From Phoronis australis (Eukaryota; Phoronida; Phoronidae), in assembly GCA_002633005.1 (NCBI GenBank), contig NMRA01000138.1, positions 1 through 64,000 on the forward strand: a stretch of 64,000 bases of DNA, in the 5' to 3' direction. This document shows positions 1 to 12,500 of the stretch, one piece after another. Positions within the stretch are counted from its first letter, which is position 1. Each line of letters opens with the position of its first letter. The notes beneath the pieces are model-generated. The model searched no databases and had not been told where the DNA came from. It saw nothing but the letters and a program-made list of their open reading frames with translations. The position numbers and the translations under genes are program-made.

Positions 1-173
1 GTTTATTTGTTGAGATACTCAAGCTGCTAAAAGTCTTGGTTTATTGGAAAATTTACTTTTTTGTGTGCCTGCCACAGAAAGGTTTACTGTTCACTGTTTA
101 CTCATTTGAAAATTCAGACATTCCAACTTGTGTTATGCATAGACTTTATACCGTACTCCTGTGTTTCTTTTAG

Positions 174-1301
174 CATATATTCTCACCAAACCCAAGTTTG
201 TGTCAGTAATGCCTGTCACGTCTTCATCACGACCAGTTGCCAGCAGCAGCCGGGAAATCAACTGTAGATTTTACCCAAATTGTACAAATATGAACTGCCC
301 ATACAAACATCCTATGGTACGTATACAATTTTATGTTAGTATTTTACGCAGCATTTTGCAAAGGGTGCATGAGAAGTTACACTCAAGTGCTTGGGTTGCA
401 TTAAAAGCTGATTGTGTTCCAGTACTTTCTGGTCTCAGTCATCCAAAATCCATGGGGGGTAATGAATATAGAATATGACTTGTTTTCAGTCATTATCCCC
501 CGTATTCTAGAGCCCATGTGGATTTTGGAGAATTATCGCCTAAGGGGCATCAGAACATGTAATAATCTATTTATACCACATACTGAACGAGAAACATTGC
601 AATGAATTGATCTACCTTTCTTAACTCGCCTCGGCTTAGTAACTACTTTCTATGTTAGAGGCCCGGGGTCGGAGTTCGCAACCTTTTAGAAAAGCCGAGC
701 CATTTTTGTCAAATAATGCTTTTACTCAAAACCAATTGAAAATTTAAACAAAATGGAAAGAAAGTGAATCTATAAATTAAGGTTTAGCAACTATTATAGC
801 TTACTACACATTTTATCACGCTAAGCTTCGACCTGGAAAATGTCGTCTGCTAAAGTAGGTTACCACTGGTAACTGAGTATAATAATGCTCAAGTCGAAGA
901 ATCCCGACGACACGATACCTGCATTCAAATTGGAGATCGGTGATTTACAAGTGAGAGAAAATGAGAGATAAATTTCATTGAATTAAAATATCGTTTTTAT
1001 GGAAATTATGCGTTTTATTTTTCATAGCGTATAAACATTCGATTGTTTCACACCAGACTTTCATTAGCATTTTATAGTGTCTACAGTAACTGAATGAAAC
1101 AGTAAGTGGTCTGGAGGGAAGTTTTCATAATGTAGCGTCTGCAATGACAAATCCGTTTCCGTTAACAATAACTTGTATTCGTTGCAGCCTTGCAAGTTTG
1201 GTTTTAAGTGCAAGAATGTTGGTAGCTGTACATTCTACCATCCACCACTGCCTAAAGCCAGTCAGTTAAAGTGGAGAAAGGACAGTGTTACTGCTCTCTA
1301 G
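174..1301 (+). CDS. ZC3H14: ZC3H14/Nab2-like CCCH zinc-finger protein, last two exons (5' part outside window)
   Basis: Nuclear poly(A)-binding protein of the ZC3H14/Nab2 family, which binds poly(A) RNA through tandem CCCH fingers and limits poly(A) tail length (established for the family). Seen here: exon 174-316 (acceptor ctttTAG, donor gtacgt) encodes a Ser-rich linker followed by the finger CRFYPNCTNMNCPYKH. The last exon, 1188-1301 (acceptor gttgcag), encodes a second finger, CKFGFKCKNVGSCTFYH, then a short basic tail with LKW before TAG at 1299-1301. The human protein ends with the same pair of fingers and an ALKW tail, so the C-terminus looks complete. All upstream exons lie before position 1. 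The acceptor of the first listed exon could lie slightly differently, since only the finger half is diagnostic. Confidence 0.85.
317..1187 (+). other. Last intron of the ZC3H14-like gene
   Basis: Intron of 871 bp with donor gtacgt and acceptor gttgcag. I see no exon, RNA gene or recognisable repeat in it. Confidence 0.7.
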
Positions 1302-1880
1302 TCTTCAGTCTCACACCTTGTCTCTCATCACACACCTACGTGTCAGTTATTCTTCATATTCTACACCTTTCATAAGAAGCATAGCTTTAGCTTAGCCAAC
1401 AATTATGACAATGGGTCTGGTCCATTGTTTGTTATTATGATAGCTATGTCTGGAAGTCTTTTGTGGGTGCATCACTGCATGATTAACTTCATTTTACCAG
1501 AGTGAGGCGCCAATACATTTATGAGTGGAATCCAAAAAGGCATTCACCTTGGCTTGTCAAAGTTTTAAGTCAGCATTGCAACTCATTATAAACTTTATTG
1601 ACACAAGTCTCCCATTTTTCACACAATATGGTGAGACTTTTTATTGTTAATTTCTCCATAAATGAATGTTAAGATTTTAGGATATTGTTAGCTAAGCTTG
1701 TACTGTGTACATTTAGCCGTGTCCAATTTTTGTAACTTTCCTTTCAAAGTAGCAATTTTTTATGTGAAGAATTACTATGAATACCACAGAATTGTGGTAT
1801 TTCAGAATGTGTTTACTGATAACTTTAAGTAACTTTTGATTGTACATGGTGACCAAAGAAGCTATAAAGCTTTAAATAAA
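1302..1880 (+). other. 3' UTR of the ZC3H14-like gene with likely poly(A) signal
   Basis: AT-rich sequence after the TAG stop. An AATAAA hexamer at 1875-1880 is followed by T-rich sequence, so cleavage just after 1880 is plausible. The extent of the UTR is inferred. Confidence 0.55.
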
Positions 1881-2556
1881 TGCCTCATAAATCCTTTTTG
1901 TATTTAGTACTCCAAGATCTTTCCACAAATTGGAGCATGTCACTCCGTTTTCATAAATGAAATGTTTTCCAAGACTTACAAGTCCAAAATTTTATATAAA
2001 ATGTGTTGGATGTTTTTGGTCACCCTGTACAGCGCAGTCACCCAGTAGATTTCCATGTGTGGGAACAATACACGGTCAGTTAATTGGATATTGAATCATT
2101 GCATTACCCATTTTGCTATGACTGGTTGTATCCTGTCCTGTTTTATAAGTTTTCTTTTCTATTTTTTGTTCTGCCAATTGCAGAATGTGGTCTTTACCAG
2201 AATATCAGTATGTCTTTGTGAACATCTTAAATTTCAGTTTGTTTCTTTAATGATTATCAATCTTGTCAGTATTTTTATTGCAACTTGAGCTATAGATCTT
2301 AAGTGTTTGAGAACACTGTATGTAATATTTCCATTTTCTTAGTTGGTTCTGGGGGCCCATTCGAAGGAAACTGACTTTGCTAAGGCAAATTTAAATTTCA
2401 CTCAATTTTATGATAAAACATATTTTTTTCTCAAGAATGTTTCAAGAAGGAGATCTTAAGTTTAACTTAAAGTTTTTGACTAAGTTTTATCATCATTTTG
2501 ACTGCCGTACCAGATGTGGTAGTTTCAAAGTTGGAAGTTGAGACAAATCTCAAAAC

Positions 2557-2679
2557 TTAAGTCTTATGAGCTTAGGTCAGTTGATTGGAATGGGCCTTTA
2601 AGTCTTGAGAGCTTAGGTCAGTTGATTGGAATGGGCCTTAAAGTCTTATGAACTTAGGTCAGTTGATTGGAATGGGCCT
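2557..2679 (+). repeat. 41-bp tandem repeat, three copies
   Basis: Three consecutive near-identical units start at about 2557, 2598 and 2639. Each contains cttaggtcagttgattgg followed by aatgggcct. The copies differ by a few substitutions. Confidence 0.9.
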
Positions 2680-3949
2680 CTGGTTTGTTTTTTATTTGAA
2701 GATTTAGTCAGTGGTGCGGTATTTTTAGGTCCTCTCTCTTTTTCAAAAAAAGATAGAAAATTCACTGAAGATGAGCAGAAATGATGCACGATTTTTTTAA
2801 CTCATGGCGTAAACCTTGCCTACATGCATTTGTACATCTGGTGACAGTCACCCTCATCGCTACCTTGCACGTTCAACATTTATATGATTATAGCGTGATC
2901 CCATTTTTAACACAAATTACTTGAAACATTAAATGAATGCTAGTCTTAATGAAATGAGCAAAAACCTGTTTGTTAACACTTCAACATGTTGTGCAATGGC
3001 AAATAAACTGCCAGTAACCTTTTGGTTGGATTAGCATTGCACACTGTGAAACCCAATAACCTGTATATTGAGTGTTGTGTAAGTCGTGTGAGGGAAACAA
3101 TAGCAACACTGTCTAGAGACGGACAAGAAAACCTTGTTGATCATCCATTGTTATTTTTTATACTCATAAGTTCTGTGGTAAGAATAAAACTGATTCACCC
3201 ACGGTTATGTCTCCTTTAAGTATCGCTCACGCCACCTTGAGGTCTGTGATGAAATTGATGACATATCTGAGTGAAGACTTATGCTTAAGTATACGCATGT
3301 AATCTGTATTGATGGAAAGGTGGTGCCTTACGAAGACTTCCGAGTTAAACAATGTAGTGTGTACTTAAATCTGGTTAATTATGGAATCATGACTGCCAAA
3401 TGTATCTTCAGTTGCAATACATGTGAAGTCCTGGTGAACATCTTCCCAACTCTGCTAGGTCATCAGAATTTACTTAAACTGTATCAGCTTTCAAGAACCA
3501 TTCTTTTTTCTTCAATTAAAGTCCATGTTCAAACATGGTTACTGACAGGATGACATTAGGCCAGCTACACCTGAAAATAAAAGATCACACACAGTTCGTA
3601 ATAACAGCACACAGTTTACAAACACACCAACAGCTTTGCTACAGGTTGAGAATAATCGCTGAAGGGAGAGAAGATGTGGAGCGACTACCTGGTGTATAAT
3701 AAAAATTTCATATCTCATGCACGTGTTACAGTCATGGCACTAGAGGAAAGAAACTTGACTTTAATTTACATCTAACATGACTGGTTGCTTCAAGATTGCT
3801 TGTGACAAACATTATAATGTAACAAGAGCAAAGCCAAGAATTGACATGCCTCGCAAACGGTATGCTTCTAGGAGTGTGTGTTAGTAGTATCATAAAAATA
3901 ACCATATGGTGGCACAGAATATGCTACACCCGTACGAAAATGGCAATGG

Positions 3950-5440
3950 TTTGCCATCTCCCTAATAGAATCCTATTTGCCAAATTTCATGAAAATCCGT
4001 CAAAGAATTCCCAGAGATACACTAGAGGGCTCAACAGCAGTCAGATCTGTCAGAAATTTATGGTTATACTCTGTCACATTAAAAAAAAAAACTTGCCAAA
4101 CTTCACACAGGCCCCTGCAACGGGTTAAGAAGATACAACAAAATGGCCACATGGGGTGCCACAGTAGTCGTACTCGTTCAAAATGAATGTCATCTCTTGT
4201 CTCAGCAGGAAACTGCCAATTTTTATTATACTTTGAGCCATTTTGCAGATAGGCAAAAGCAACAAAGGAACTGTAAATAATTGCAAGTAGGTGGAACAGA
4301 ATACACCGGCAACTTGGTCTCAACAGAAACCTTATTGTCAAATTTCATGAAAATATGTCAAGAAACCCATTGTGAAGATACAGACTGAAGTTAACGTAAC
4401 AATCTAAAATTGCTACTAGGATTCACAGCAGCATCTTCAGCCTACCACCCGTAATTTTTTATAAGTTAAAAATGCAACCACCCGTAATTTTTTTTGTTCT
4501 TGTGGTCGACTGCACAGGCGCTTGAGTTTATCTGTTCCTCCATCACCACTAACGTCATTAATTACTAAGAAAACATATGTTTCTTATATATCATGGTTAT
4601 TAGCCATCGAGAAATTCGAGTACCTGTGGTTAACTGGTGTTACGGGCATGCCGATGAGGAGATCGGAGGGAGTGAAAAAGTCGGAGCTTTTTGCAAGTTG
4701 CATTTTGTTTCAGTTTTTGATTCTGTGCGGATTGTTTATAAAATTTACTAAAATTACCCACCATCAAACATTTATGGCCTAATGAAACAACAACAACCTG
4801 TAAATTTTTATTTTTTTGAAGTACGACCACCAGCCATTTTGAATTTAAATCAAACGCAACCACCCTTAAATTTTTATTTCAGTTGCCTTCCCCCCTCCCA
4901 CACAGATTTTGCTGGAACAGCCCTTACCCATTGCCACATTCATACAGAAAAACTTGACAAATTTCAAAGATCCTGAAAGGGTTAGACATCTACAGATGCA
5001 AAAACACAAAACTGTCACTAGGGGACTCCACAGCAATTTTACCAATTCAAAAATCAACGCCAGTAATGGTCTTCTTGGCAATAACACAATCAGTTGCAAT
5101 TTTTCTGAATTTTCTTCAATCAGACTGGCAGATAGAGAATTATAAAAATGGCCACAGAATCCGTCTTAAAATGGAAAGGTGTCGTCTTTTGTTTAACAGA
5201 AACCTACTTGCCAACTTCATGAAAATTCGTCAAGGAACTCTGAAGAAACAGAGGCAAATGTAAAATACTAAACTGCCAACAGGAAGCACAGCAGTAGTCG
5301 GATAGGTCTTAAAGTTGTCAGCTCCATAGGGACACATGCCACTTTTCATGAAGAACCTCCAAAGGGGTTTTGGAGATACAGCAACGTACATCCAGACGGA
5401 GACAATGGCAACATATGCATATTTGGATGTGTTAAAATGA
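3950..5440 (-). mobile_element. Decayed reverse-strand copy of the CTAGTGGC subunit repeat family
   Basis: The reverse complement repeatedly reads like the main repeat family: tgtatctctgg...ttgacggattttcatgaaatttgg near 4030-3985, and similar segments near 4350-4330 and 5240-5210. Subunit spacing is irregular and the CTAGTGGC cores are mostly mutated, so this is an older copy than those at 8-11.5 kb. The boundaries are approximate. Confidence 0.6.
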
Positions 5441-5792
5441 AAGCACCCCGAGCAGACACACTTTAATAGGGAAATCAACTCAAGAAGTGAGTATGACAAT
5501 GATGAACCAAGTTGTAGTGAAAAACAAATGGCACAGCGTTTGTATTTCTTGATGACATCTATCCAAATGTCAATGTTCAGAAACAATGATTAAAGGACGA
5601 CACGAGTTCTGGGACCGAAAAGCTAAAAAAAAACACTTTGTAACTGAAAACAGACCTCAAGTTATCGAGGACGTATGTATTGTGCATAAATTTTATTTCA
5701 ATAAAGTACGAAATGCAGTTGGAATCATGTGAACAAACTCACTTTACAACAGAGTAAGATTCTTTGCAAAATTTCATTTTGCCAACTAAGAG

Positions 5793-5944
5793 AAACAGCT
5801 ATTCATACGTACTCTGAAACAGCTACTCAGACATACTCTGAAACAGCTATTCACACATACTCTCAAACAGCTATTCACACATACTCTCAAACAGCTATTC
5901 AGACATACTCTCAAACAGCTATTCATACATACTCTCAAACAGCT
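5793..5944 (+). repeat. 24-bp tandem repeat, left array
   Basis: Six full units and one partial of a 24-bp repeat (aaacagctattcacacatac then tctc), starting at 5793. It reads as Thr-Ala-Ile-His-Thr-Tyr-Ser-Gln style peptide in one frame, but this is a by-product of the 24-bp period. The array directly abuts the 92-bp inverted repeat. Confidence 0.92.
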
Positions 5945-5945
5945 A

Positions 5946-6137
5946 AATATAAATCGGTAAATAAAACAACAAGAATGGATCAACTGAAATTTGAAATTTT
6001 TGGATGTAATAACTTCCTTTGTCAACAAAAACAGAAAGAAGATTTTTTCTGTTTTTGTTGACAAAGGAAGTCATTACATCCGAAAATTTCAAATTTCAGT
6101 CGATCCATTCTTGTTGTTTTATTTACCGATTTATATT
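5946..6137. repeat. Near-perfect 92-bp palindrome with 8-nt loop
   Basis: Left arm 5946-6037 pairs with right arm 6046-6137 without gaps. I count 3 mismatches in 92, one of which would be a G:U pair in RNA. The loop is 6038-6045. A transcript crossing it on either strand would form a long, almost perfect hairpin. The arms are too long for a typical animal pre-miRNA and fit a foldback/MITE-type element or a recent inverted duplication. Confidence 0.92.
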
Positions 6138-6217
6138 CTTCATTTCATGAAACAATAGTATCCTTGGGAGGATCTGGATCACCTTATTTAGTTTCAGATA
6201 TATTTTCTACGTTACTC

Positions 6218-6361
6218 AAACAGCTATTCACACATACTCTCAAACAGCTATTCATACATACTCTCAAACAGCTATTCATACATACTCTCAAACACCTATT
6301 CACACATACTCTCAAACAGCTATTCACACATACTCTCAAACAGCTATTCACACATACTAAA
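6218..6361 (+). repeat. 24-bp tandem repeat, right array
   Basis: Six units of the same 24-bp repeat as at 5793-5944, in the same direct orientation, on the other side of the palindrome and 80 bp beyond its end. The last unit ends actaaa instead of actctc. Confidence 0.92.
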
Positions 6362-6503
6362 ACAGGAACATGCAAAATGGAAAATGTGTTGTATGTAAAA
6401 GTTTTGATGCTCTTAGTGAGAATGCCCGCATGGTTAATGGGGAAGAAGACTGTCTCCCCTGACCCTGTTCAGTTATTTTTCAACTGTCGTTAATTTTTGT
6501 TAG

Positions 6504-9500
6504 GGGGATGGGCAGTCAACAGAGACACAGCTTCCGAACGGGTTGGCAACAGCACATGCTTACAGTATCACAGATCTGAGAGAGGTTAGTTGCTGTGACT
6601 TGGAGAAAGTGGTTAATTCTCTGCACTTAAGTCAGATGCTGATTACAGGTATATGTAACTATGTGTTAGCGCTTTATTTACAACTGTAGAAAGGTTGAGG
6701 CCTGCTGTGAAAGATGTGTCTGTTTCGTGAAATGACTGAAATCAAAAATTTGTTGTTAGATTCCCACTTCAAAATTACTGAATAAAGATTTACCCATGTA
6801 ATTTTTAACATATCAAAATTTTGATGCTTTCAATAACAGTTATGGGTATATTCTCATAGATCTGCTACTTTTGTTATAGTGACATTTAATTATTAATAGT
6901 TATATGGAACGTAAGACTATATATGTGGCTTCAGTCTCCAGTCACTTTTTATAAAACAGACCCAAGCAGATAAAACAGCTTTTGATTTAGACCACTTAAG
7001 TTTCGGAAAAGTTTTAAAACTGGTCTCAACTTCTTTCTTACTCAAATTAAGGTAGTTTCTAGGCTATGCTCAACACTATAATGATCTGACAAAGTCACTT
7101 GTAATCAGAGTAAGGAACACTTTGAAACCAGTTCTGTAATGCTGAGTGGCCTAAATTAAAAGGTATTTATTTTGACAGCAGAGGGATTATTACAGCTTTA
7201 GTGTTACTAGGATTCTCGACAAGTAAAAATGAATAAACAAGATGTATTTAATAGTAAATAATGTTATGTTAATTATTCTTTTTCTGACGAAGCCTTTCAT
7301 CACTGAAATTCTGATTATTAATTTTGATGACTGAAGGACTATGCTATTATATATTATTTGCTAAATCATAAATGTAGTTATACTGAAGTGTGTGCCCCTT
7401 TGTTTACTATACTTATTTTATTTTTATTCAATTAATTTTTAATTTTAGTCAATAACAATCAATACCTGACATTTGGTCAGTTTTTCAAACACTGTCTTTG
7501 TACCAGTAAAGGTTAAGTGTTTCTTCCTGCTGAATTGAACAAACATCTTAGGTAGAAAGCAATGCAGTTTGTTTTGATGGCTTATTTTCAGATTCGCCTA
7601 ATATCTGATAGGGGTGAGATACCCATAACATTAATCAGGATACGTAACCCTTGGGGGTCAAGGGTGGAGTGGAATGGGCCGTGGAGTGATAGGTCCCTTG
7701 AGTGGAATAGTATACCTTCTCAAGACAGACAGGCCATGGGTCTCATATATAGGGATGATGGCGAGTTCTGGTTAGTTGAATAACTGTTATAGTAACACAA
7801 TCTGTACTATACTTACACAATAACAGTGCTATCACAAGGCTTTTTGAGCATGGTGGGCCACCATACTCAAGTGTGAACCTTAGGCGCTCCAATTTGGCCA
7901 CCACGCTCAAAGTGTGAGTCACCTTGCTCTGTTTTTGATTGATTGTCATGTCAGTCTTGACCATACTGTGCTTGTAAGTGGTCTCGACTTGTAAAATGTT
8001 AAGCCACTACTGTCACATTTGTCAGTCTGAATTTTACCATTTTATGCGCCCACATATTTATATGTGAGTGCATATTGCCGTCATCTCTGTCTGGGCGTCC
8101 GGTGTCCGCGGCTGTATCTTCTAAACCCCTTGCACGATCTTACTGAAATTTGGCAGGTGCGTTCCCATGGGATTGACGACAGAGGGTGACGAGTTTCAGA
8201 CCGACCCGAATACCGCTGTGCCCCTTGGATTTTCATGAAATTTGGCACATAGGCATCTATTAATAAGGTGACGCTATCCTTTTGTTTTCAGATGGATTTG
8301 AGGTATTTTGCGCCACCTAGTGGCCATTTTTATGCGCCCACATATTTATATGTGGACGCATTATGCCGTCATCTCTGTCCGTCCGTCCGTCCGGGCGGCG
8401 TCCGTCCGGCGTCCGTCCGGCGTCTGGCGTCCGGCGTCCGCTGCTCTATCTCCAAAACCCTTTGACATACGTTCATGAAATTTGGCACATATGTTCCATT
8501 CATGAATGGGACGGCATGTGCGAACTTTCGGACGGATCCGACTACCGGTGTGCCCCCTAGTGGCAATTTTAGTTTTTTACGCTTACCTTTGTATCTTCAA
8601 AAGTCCTGAACGGATTTTCATGAAATTTGGTATGTAGGCACCTAGTAGTGAGATGACGCTATCCTGCCGTTTTCGGATGGATTCGACATAGTTTGCGCCA
8701 CCTAGTGGCCATTTTTACTGTTTTCGAGTCTGTTTTTGTGCTTCCACCCCTCTATCAACCAAACCGCTCAAAGGATGATTGTGAAAATTGGCATGTATGT
8801 GCTTACTATGTAGAGGACGGTTGACGATGATTTTCCGACGATTTCGACTACTGTGGCGCCTCCTAGTGGCAGTTTTTTTTTTTTTGCGCCTATGGCTGTA
8901 TCTCCTAAACCGTTCGCAGGATCTTTACGAAATTGTGTAAGTATATTTATATGATGTTAACAACGGAAGATGACGACTTTTGGACGGATCCGACTACCGG
9001 TGTGCCCCCTAGTGGCAATTTTAATTTTTTTACGCTTACCTTTGTATCTTCACAAGTCCTTATTGGATTTTCATGAAATTTGGTATGTAGGCACCTATTA
9101 GTGAGATGACGCTATCCTCCCGTTTTCAGATGGATTCGACATAGTTTGCGCCACCTAGTGGCCATTTTTAGTGTTTTCGAGTCTGTTTTTGTGCGTCCAC
9201 CCCTCTATCAACCAAACCGCTCAAAGGATGATTGTGAAAATTGGCATGTATATGCTTACTATGTAGAGGATGGTTGACGATGATTTTCCGACGATTTCGA
9301 CTACTGTGGCGCCTCCTAGTGGCAGTTTTGTTTTTTTGCGCCTATGGCTGTATCTCCTAAACCGTTCGCAGGATCTTTACAAATTGTGTAAGTATATTTA
9401 TATGATGTTAACAACGGAAGATGACGACTTTTGGTCGGATCCGACTACCGGTGTGCCCCCTAGTGGCAATTTTAGTTTTTTACGCTTACCTTTGTATCTT

Positions 9501-12500
9501 CAAAAGTATTGAACGGATTTTCATGAAATTTGGTATGTAGGCACCTATTAGTGAGATGACGCTATCCTACTGTTTTCAGATGGATTCGACGTAGTTTGCG
9601 CCACCTAGTGGCCATTTTTACTGTTTTCGAGTCTGTATTTTTGCGTCCACCCCTCTATCAACCAAACCGCTCAAAGGATGATTGTGAAAATTGGCGTGTA
9701 TGTGCTTACTATAAGGAAGACAGCTGACAATGATTTTCAGACGATTTGGACTACTGTGGCGCCTCCTAGTGGCAGTTTTGTTTTTTTGCGCCCATGGCTG
9801 TATCTCCCAAACCGTTTGCAGGATCTTTACTAAATTTAGCAAGTGTATTTATGTGATGTTGACAACGGACGATGACGACTTTAGGATGATTCTGATTACC
9901 GGTATGCCTCTAGTGGCAATTTTAGTATTTGCCTCTAGTGGCAATTTTAGTATTTTACATTGACCTCTGTATTTTCATAGGTCTTCAGGTGTATACTTTG
10001 TGTTACTTCGTGACTGTGAAGGAAAAGTTCCAAGTAGAAATTTGTTTCTGGCATTCTAATGCTGTGCTAATCTCGTATGTTGGTAAATTTGTTTTTAATT
10101 CTATGTTTCTGTGGTGCTTTAAGCAACTGGTGTATAGGATGTGCTTGTATTATGAAGATCACTCACATTTTGCCCCTAGCCTATTGAGGAGACAATGACC
10201 ATGCCTTTCCATTTTCCAAAGTATGCCCTCTACTGGCCACTTTATGGTACCAATAAACAACCCTAGAAGGATACCGTGTGCGGTGCAATTGTGGGCGCAT
10301 TTCAACGCTCCGCGTTGCTCTTGTTACTGTTTTTGAGTATGTTTTTTGGCGTCCATCACTCCATCAACCAAACCGCTCAAAGGATGATTGCGAAAATTGT
10401 CATGTATGTTCTTACTATCAAGTGGATGGCTGACGATGGTTTTCCGACGACTTCAACTACTGTGGCGCCTCTTAGGGGCAATTTTGTTTTTTTGAGCCTA
10501 TGGCTGTATCTCCTAAACCGTTTGCAGGATCTTTGCTAAATTTAGTAAGTGTATTTATATGATGTTAATAACGCAGGATGACGACTTTCGGACAGATCTG
10601 ACTAGTGGTGTGCCACCTAGTGGCAATTTTATATTTTTTCATTTACCTCTCTATCTTCAAAGGTCCTCAATGTATTTTCATAAAATTTGGCATACGGGCA
10701 TCTGTTAATGAGTGACGCCATCTCTCCATTTTCAGATGGATTCGACCTAGTTTGCGCCACCTAGTGGCCATTTTTACTGTTTTCGAGTCTTGTTTTTTAG
10801 CGTCCACTCGTCCGTCAACCAAACCGCTTTCAGGATAATTGTGAAAATTTGCATGTATGTTTTAACTATGATGTGGACGGCTGACAATGATTTTCCGACT
10901 CGACTACTGTGGCACCTCCTGTTGGCAGTTTTTTTGCACTCATGGATGTATTTCCTAAACCGTTTGCAGGATCTTTACTTGATTTTGCAAGTGTATTTAT
11001 ATGATGTTGACAACGAGCAACGACTTTCGGATGGATCTGACCACTCATGTGCCTCCTAGTGGCAATTTAGTTTTTTACGTTTACCTCTGTATCTTCAAAG
11101 GTCCAAAACAGATTTTCAAAAAATTTTGAGTATAGGCATCTATTGAAGAGATGATGCTTTGCTCATGTTTTTGGATGGAATGTAGGTATTTTGCGCCACC
11201 TAGTGGCCATTTTTGCTGTTTTCAAACCCTGATCAACCAAATCCTTCTAGGGATGGTTTTGAAAATTGAAATGTTCTCAGTGTGAAGAGGACGCTTAATG
11301 ATGGCGACTAACTGCTGTGATGCCTCCTAGTGGTAGCTCTGTTTTGTTTTGCATCCATAGCTGTATTTGGATGGATTGTACGTTTTTGCGCCATCTAGTG
11401 GCCATTTTTAAGATACAAATAAATAACCCTAAAAGCACACCATTTGCAATGCATTCGTGGGCTCATTTCATCGCTCTGCGTTGCTCTTGTTATTAAAATC
11501 ATTATCGAACTATGATCTTACTATTAACAAAAGATTCATAACCCAATACACACACCATGGTGTTTGTTATCTGAAGACTGCAATTGACAACATTCCACCT
11601 TTCACACCATGTCCAGTTTTAATCCCTATGAGAACATGTAGTAATACTAGTAATACTGGTCTTATTTTTATTAGTAGTTGTATTTACTCCAATGTTTTGA
11701 AGCCCTCGTTGAATTGTGGTGTAGTTGTGATGTATTCAATTAATAGTCTTTCCCTTGTCAAGGAAAGCCTGGACTCCGGAATAGTAGACTAACTGGGCAG
11801 TAATTTGTTCACATTTTCAACACTCATAGGATTTCACCACCCCAGTAATTTTACTTAATTTTGTTTCTGAAATTGCTTTGCAGTAATTTTGCAGATTTTC
11901 TATTAGCGACTGGATTTTACACGCGGTGAATGTTGGTAATTGTTTTTTCAGGATGGACTTCAAGGATTTTCTGGACAACTTTGATACTCTAGACATTTGC
12001 AATTTGACGCCTGATGCACCTATTGAAACCCCTCGCAAGTGGACTGTTATGACAGCGAATGGGTCATGGGTACCTGGTCTCACAGCTGGTGGAAGGCCTT
12101 TTCTCAGAGGTATTGAAGGCAATTTGTTCTTATTTTCTTACCCTTTCGATCTCTTAGTTGGATTTTTTTACAAATTTTAAGTTTGTCTAATTTTTGATTT
12201 ATTGTATTTTGGTCTTTTGCCTGTTACAAATCTGCAAATAAATGTTCGGGTACACTGAATTTGTTTACAAATGCGTGAAGAGAATTACCTCTGGAGTCGG
12301 CAAAAATGTGAAATTTACTTGTGTTACTGATAAACCACCTCCAATCATTGAAATTTTACTTTTTGCACGATGTTAGTTTTATGTTCTATTGGCTTTAATT
12401 TTTGTTCTGGTTTACTTATTTTCCTACATTGGCGTGAGGAGTGATTCTTTCTCTTGATTTTGTGAATCTCGAATTTTAGCATTTTAGCTTTAATTCCATA

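Larger units (their letters stand above)
1881..6503. other. Region between the ZC3H14 end and the first recognised calpain exon
   Basis: Contains the 41-bp tandem repeat (2557-2679), a decayed reverse copy of the main repeat family (about 3950-5440) and the 24-bp array/palindrome complex (5793-6361). Upstream calpain exons (domain with the catalytic Cys, motif GDCW) would be expected here if the gene is complete, but none was found on the plus strand. Open frames near 3022-3219 and 3281-3553 resemble nothing I recognise and lack convincing splice context. Confidence 0.6.

Noticed and set aside
3281-3553. 90-codon frame as a missing calpain exon
   Set aside because: The translation shows none of the PC1/PC2 calpain motifs and the frame lacks matching splice sites.
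5729-6061. ORF with TAIHTYSQ repeats as a secreted repeat protein
   Set aside because: It consists of 24-bp tandem DNA plus half of a palindrome, with no signal peptide or conserved flank.
5793-6361. Direct 24-bp repeats as a CRISPR array
   Set aside because: Units are contiguous with no unique spacers, the genome is animal, and no cas genes are present.
8268-11059. Many open frames of 60-90 codons with repeated peptides (e.g. [15 protein letters not shown]) in the subunit repeat
   Set aside because: They arise from repeated DNA, change frame between subunits, lack conserved starts and match no protein family.
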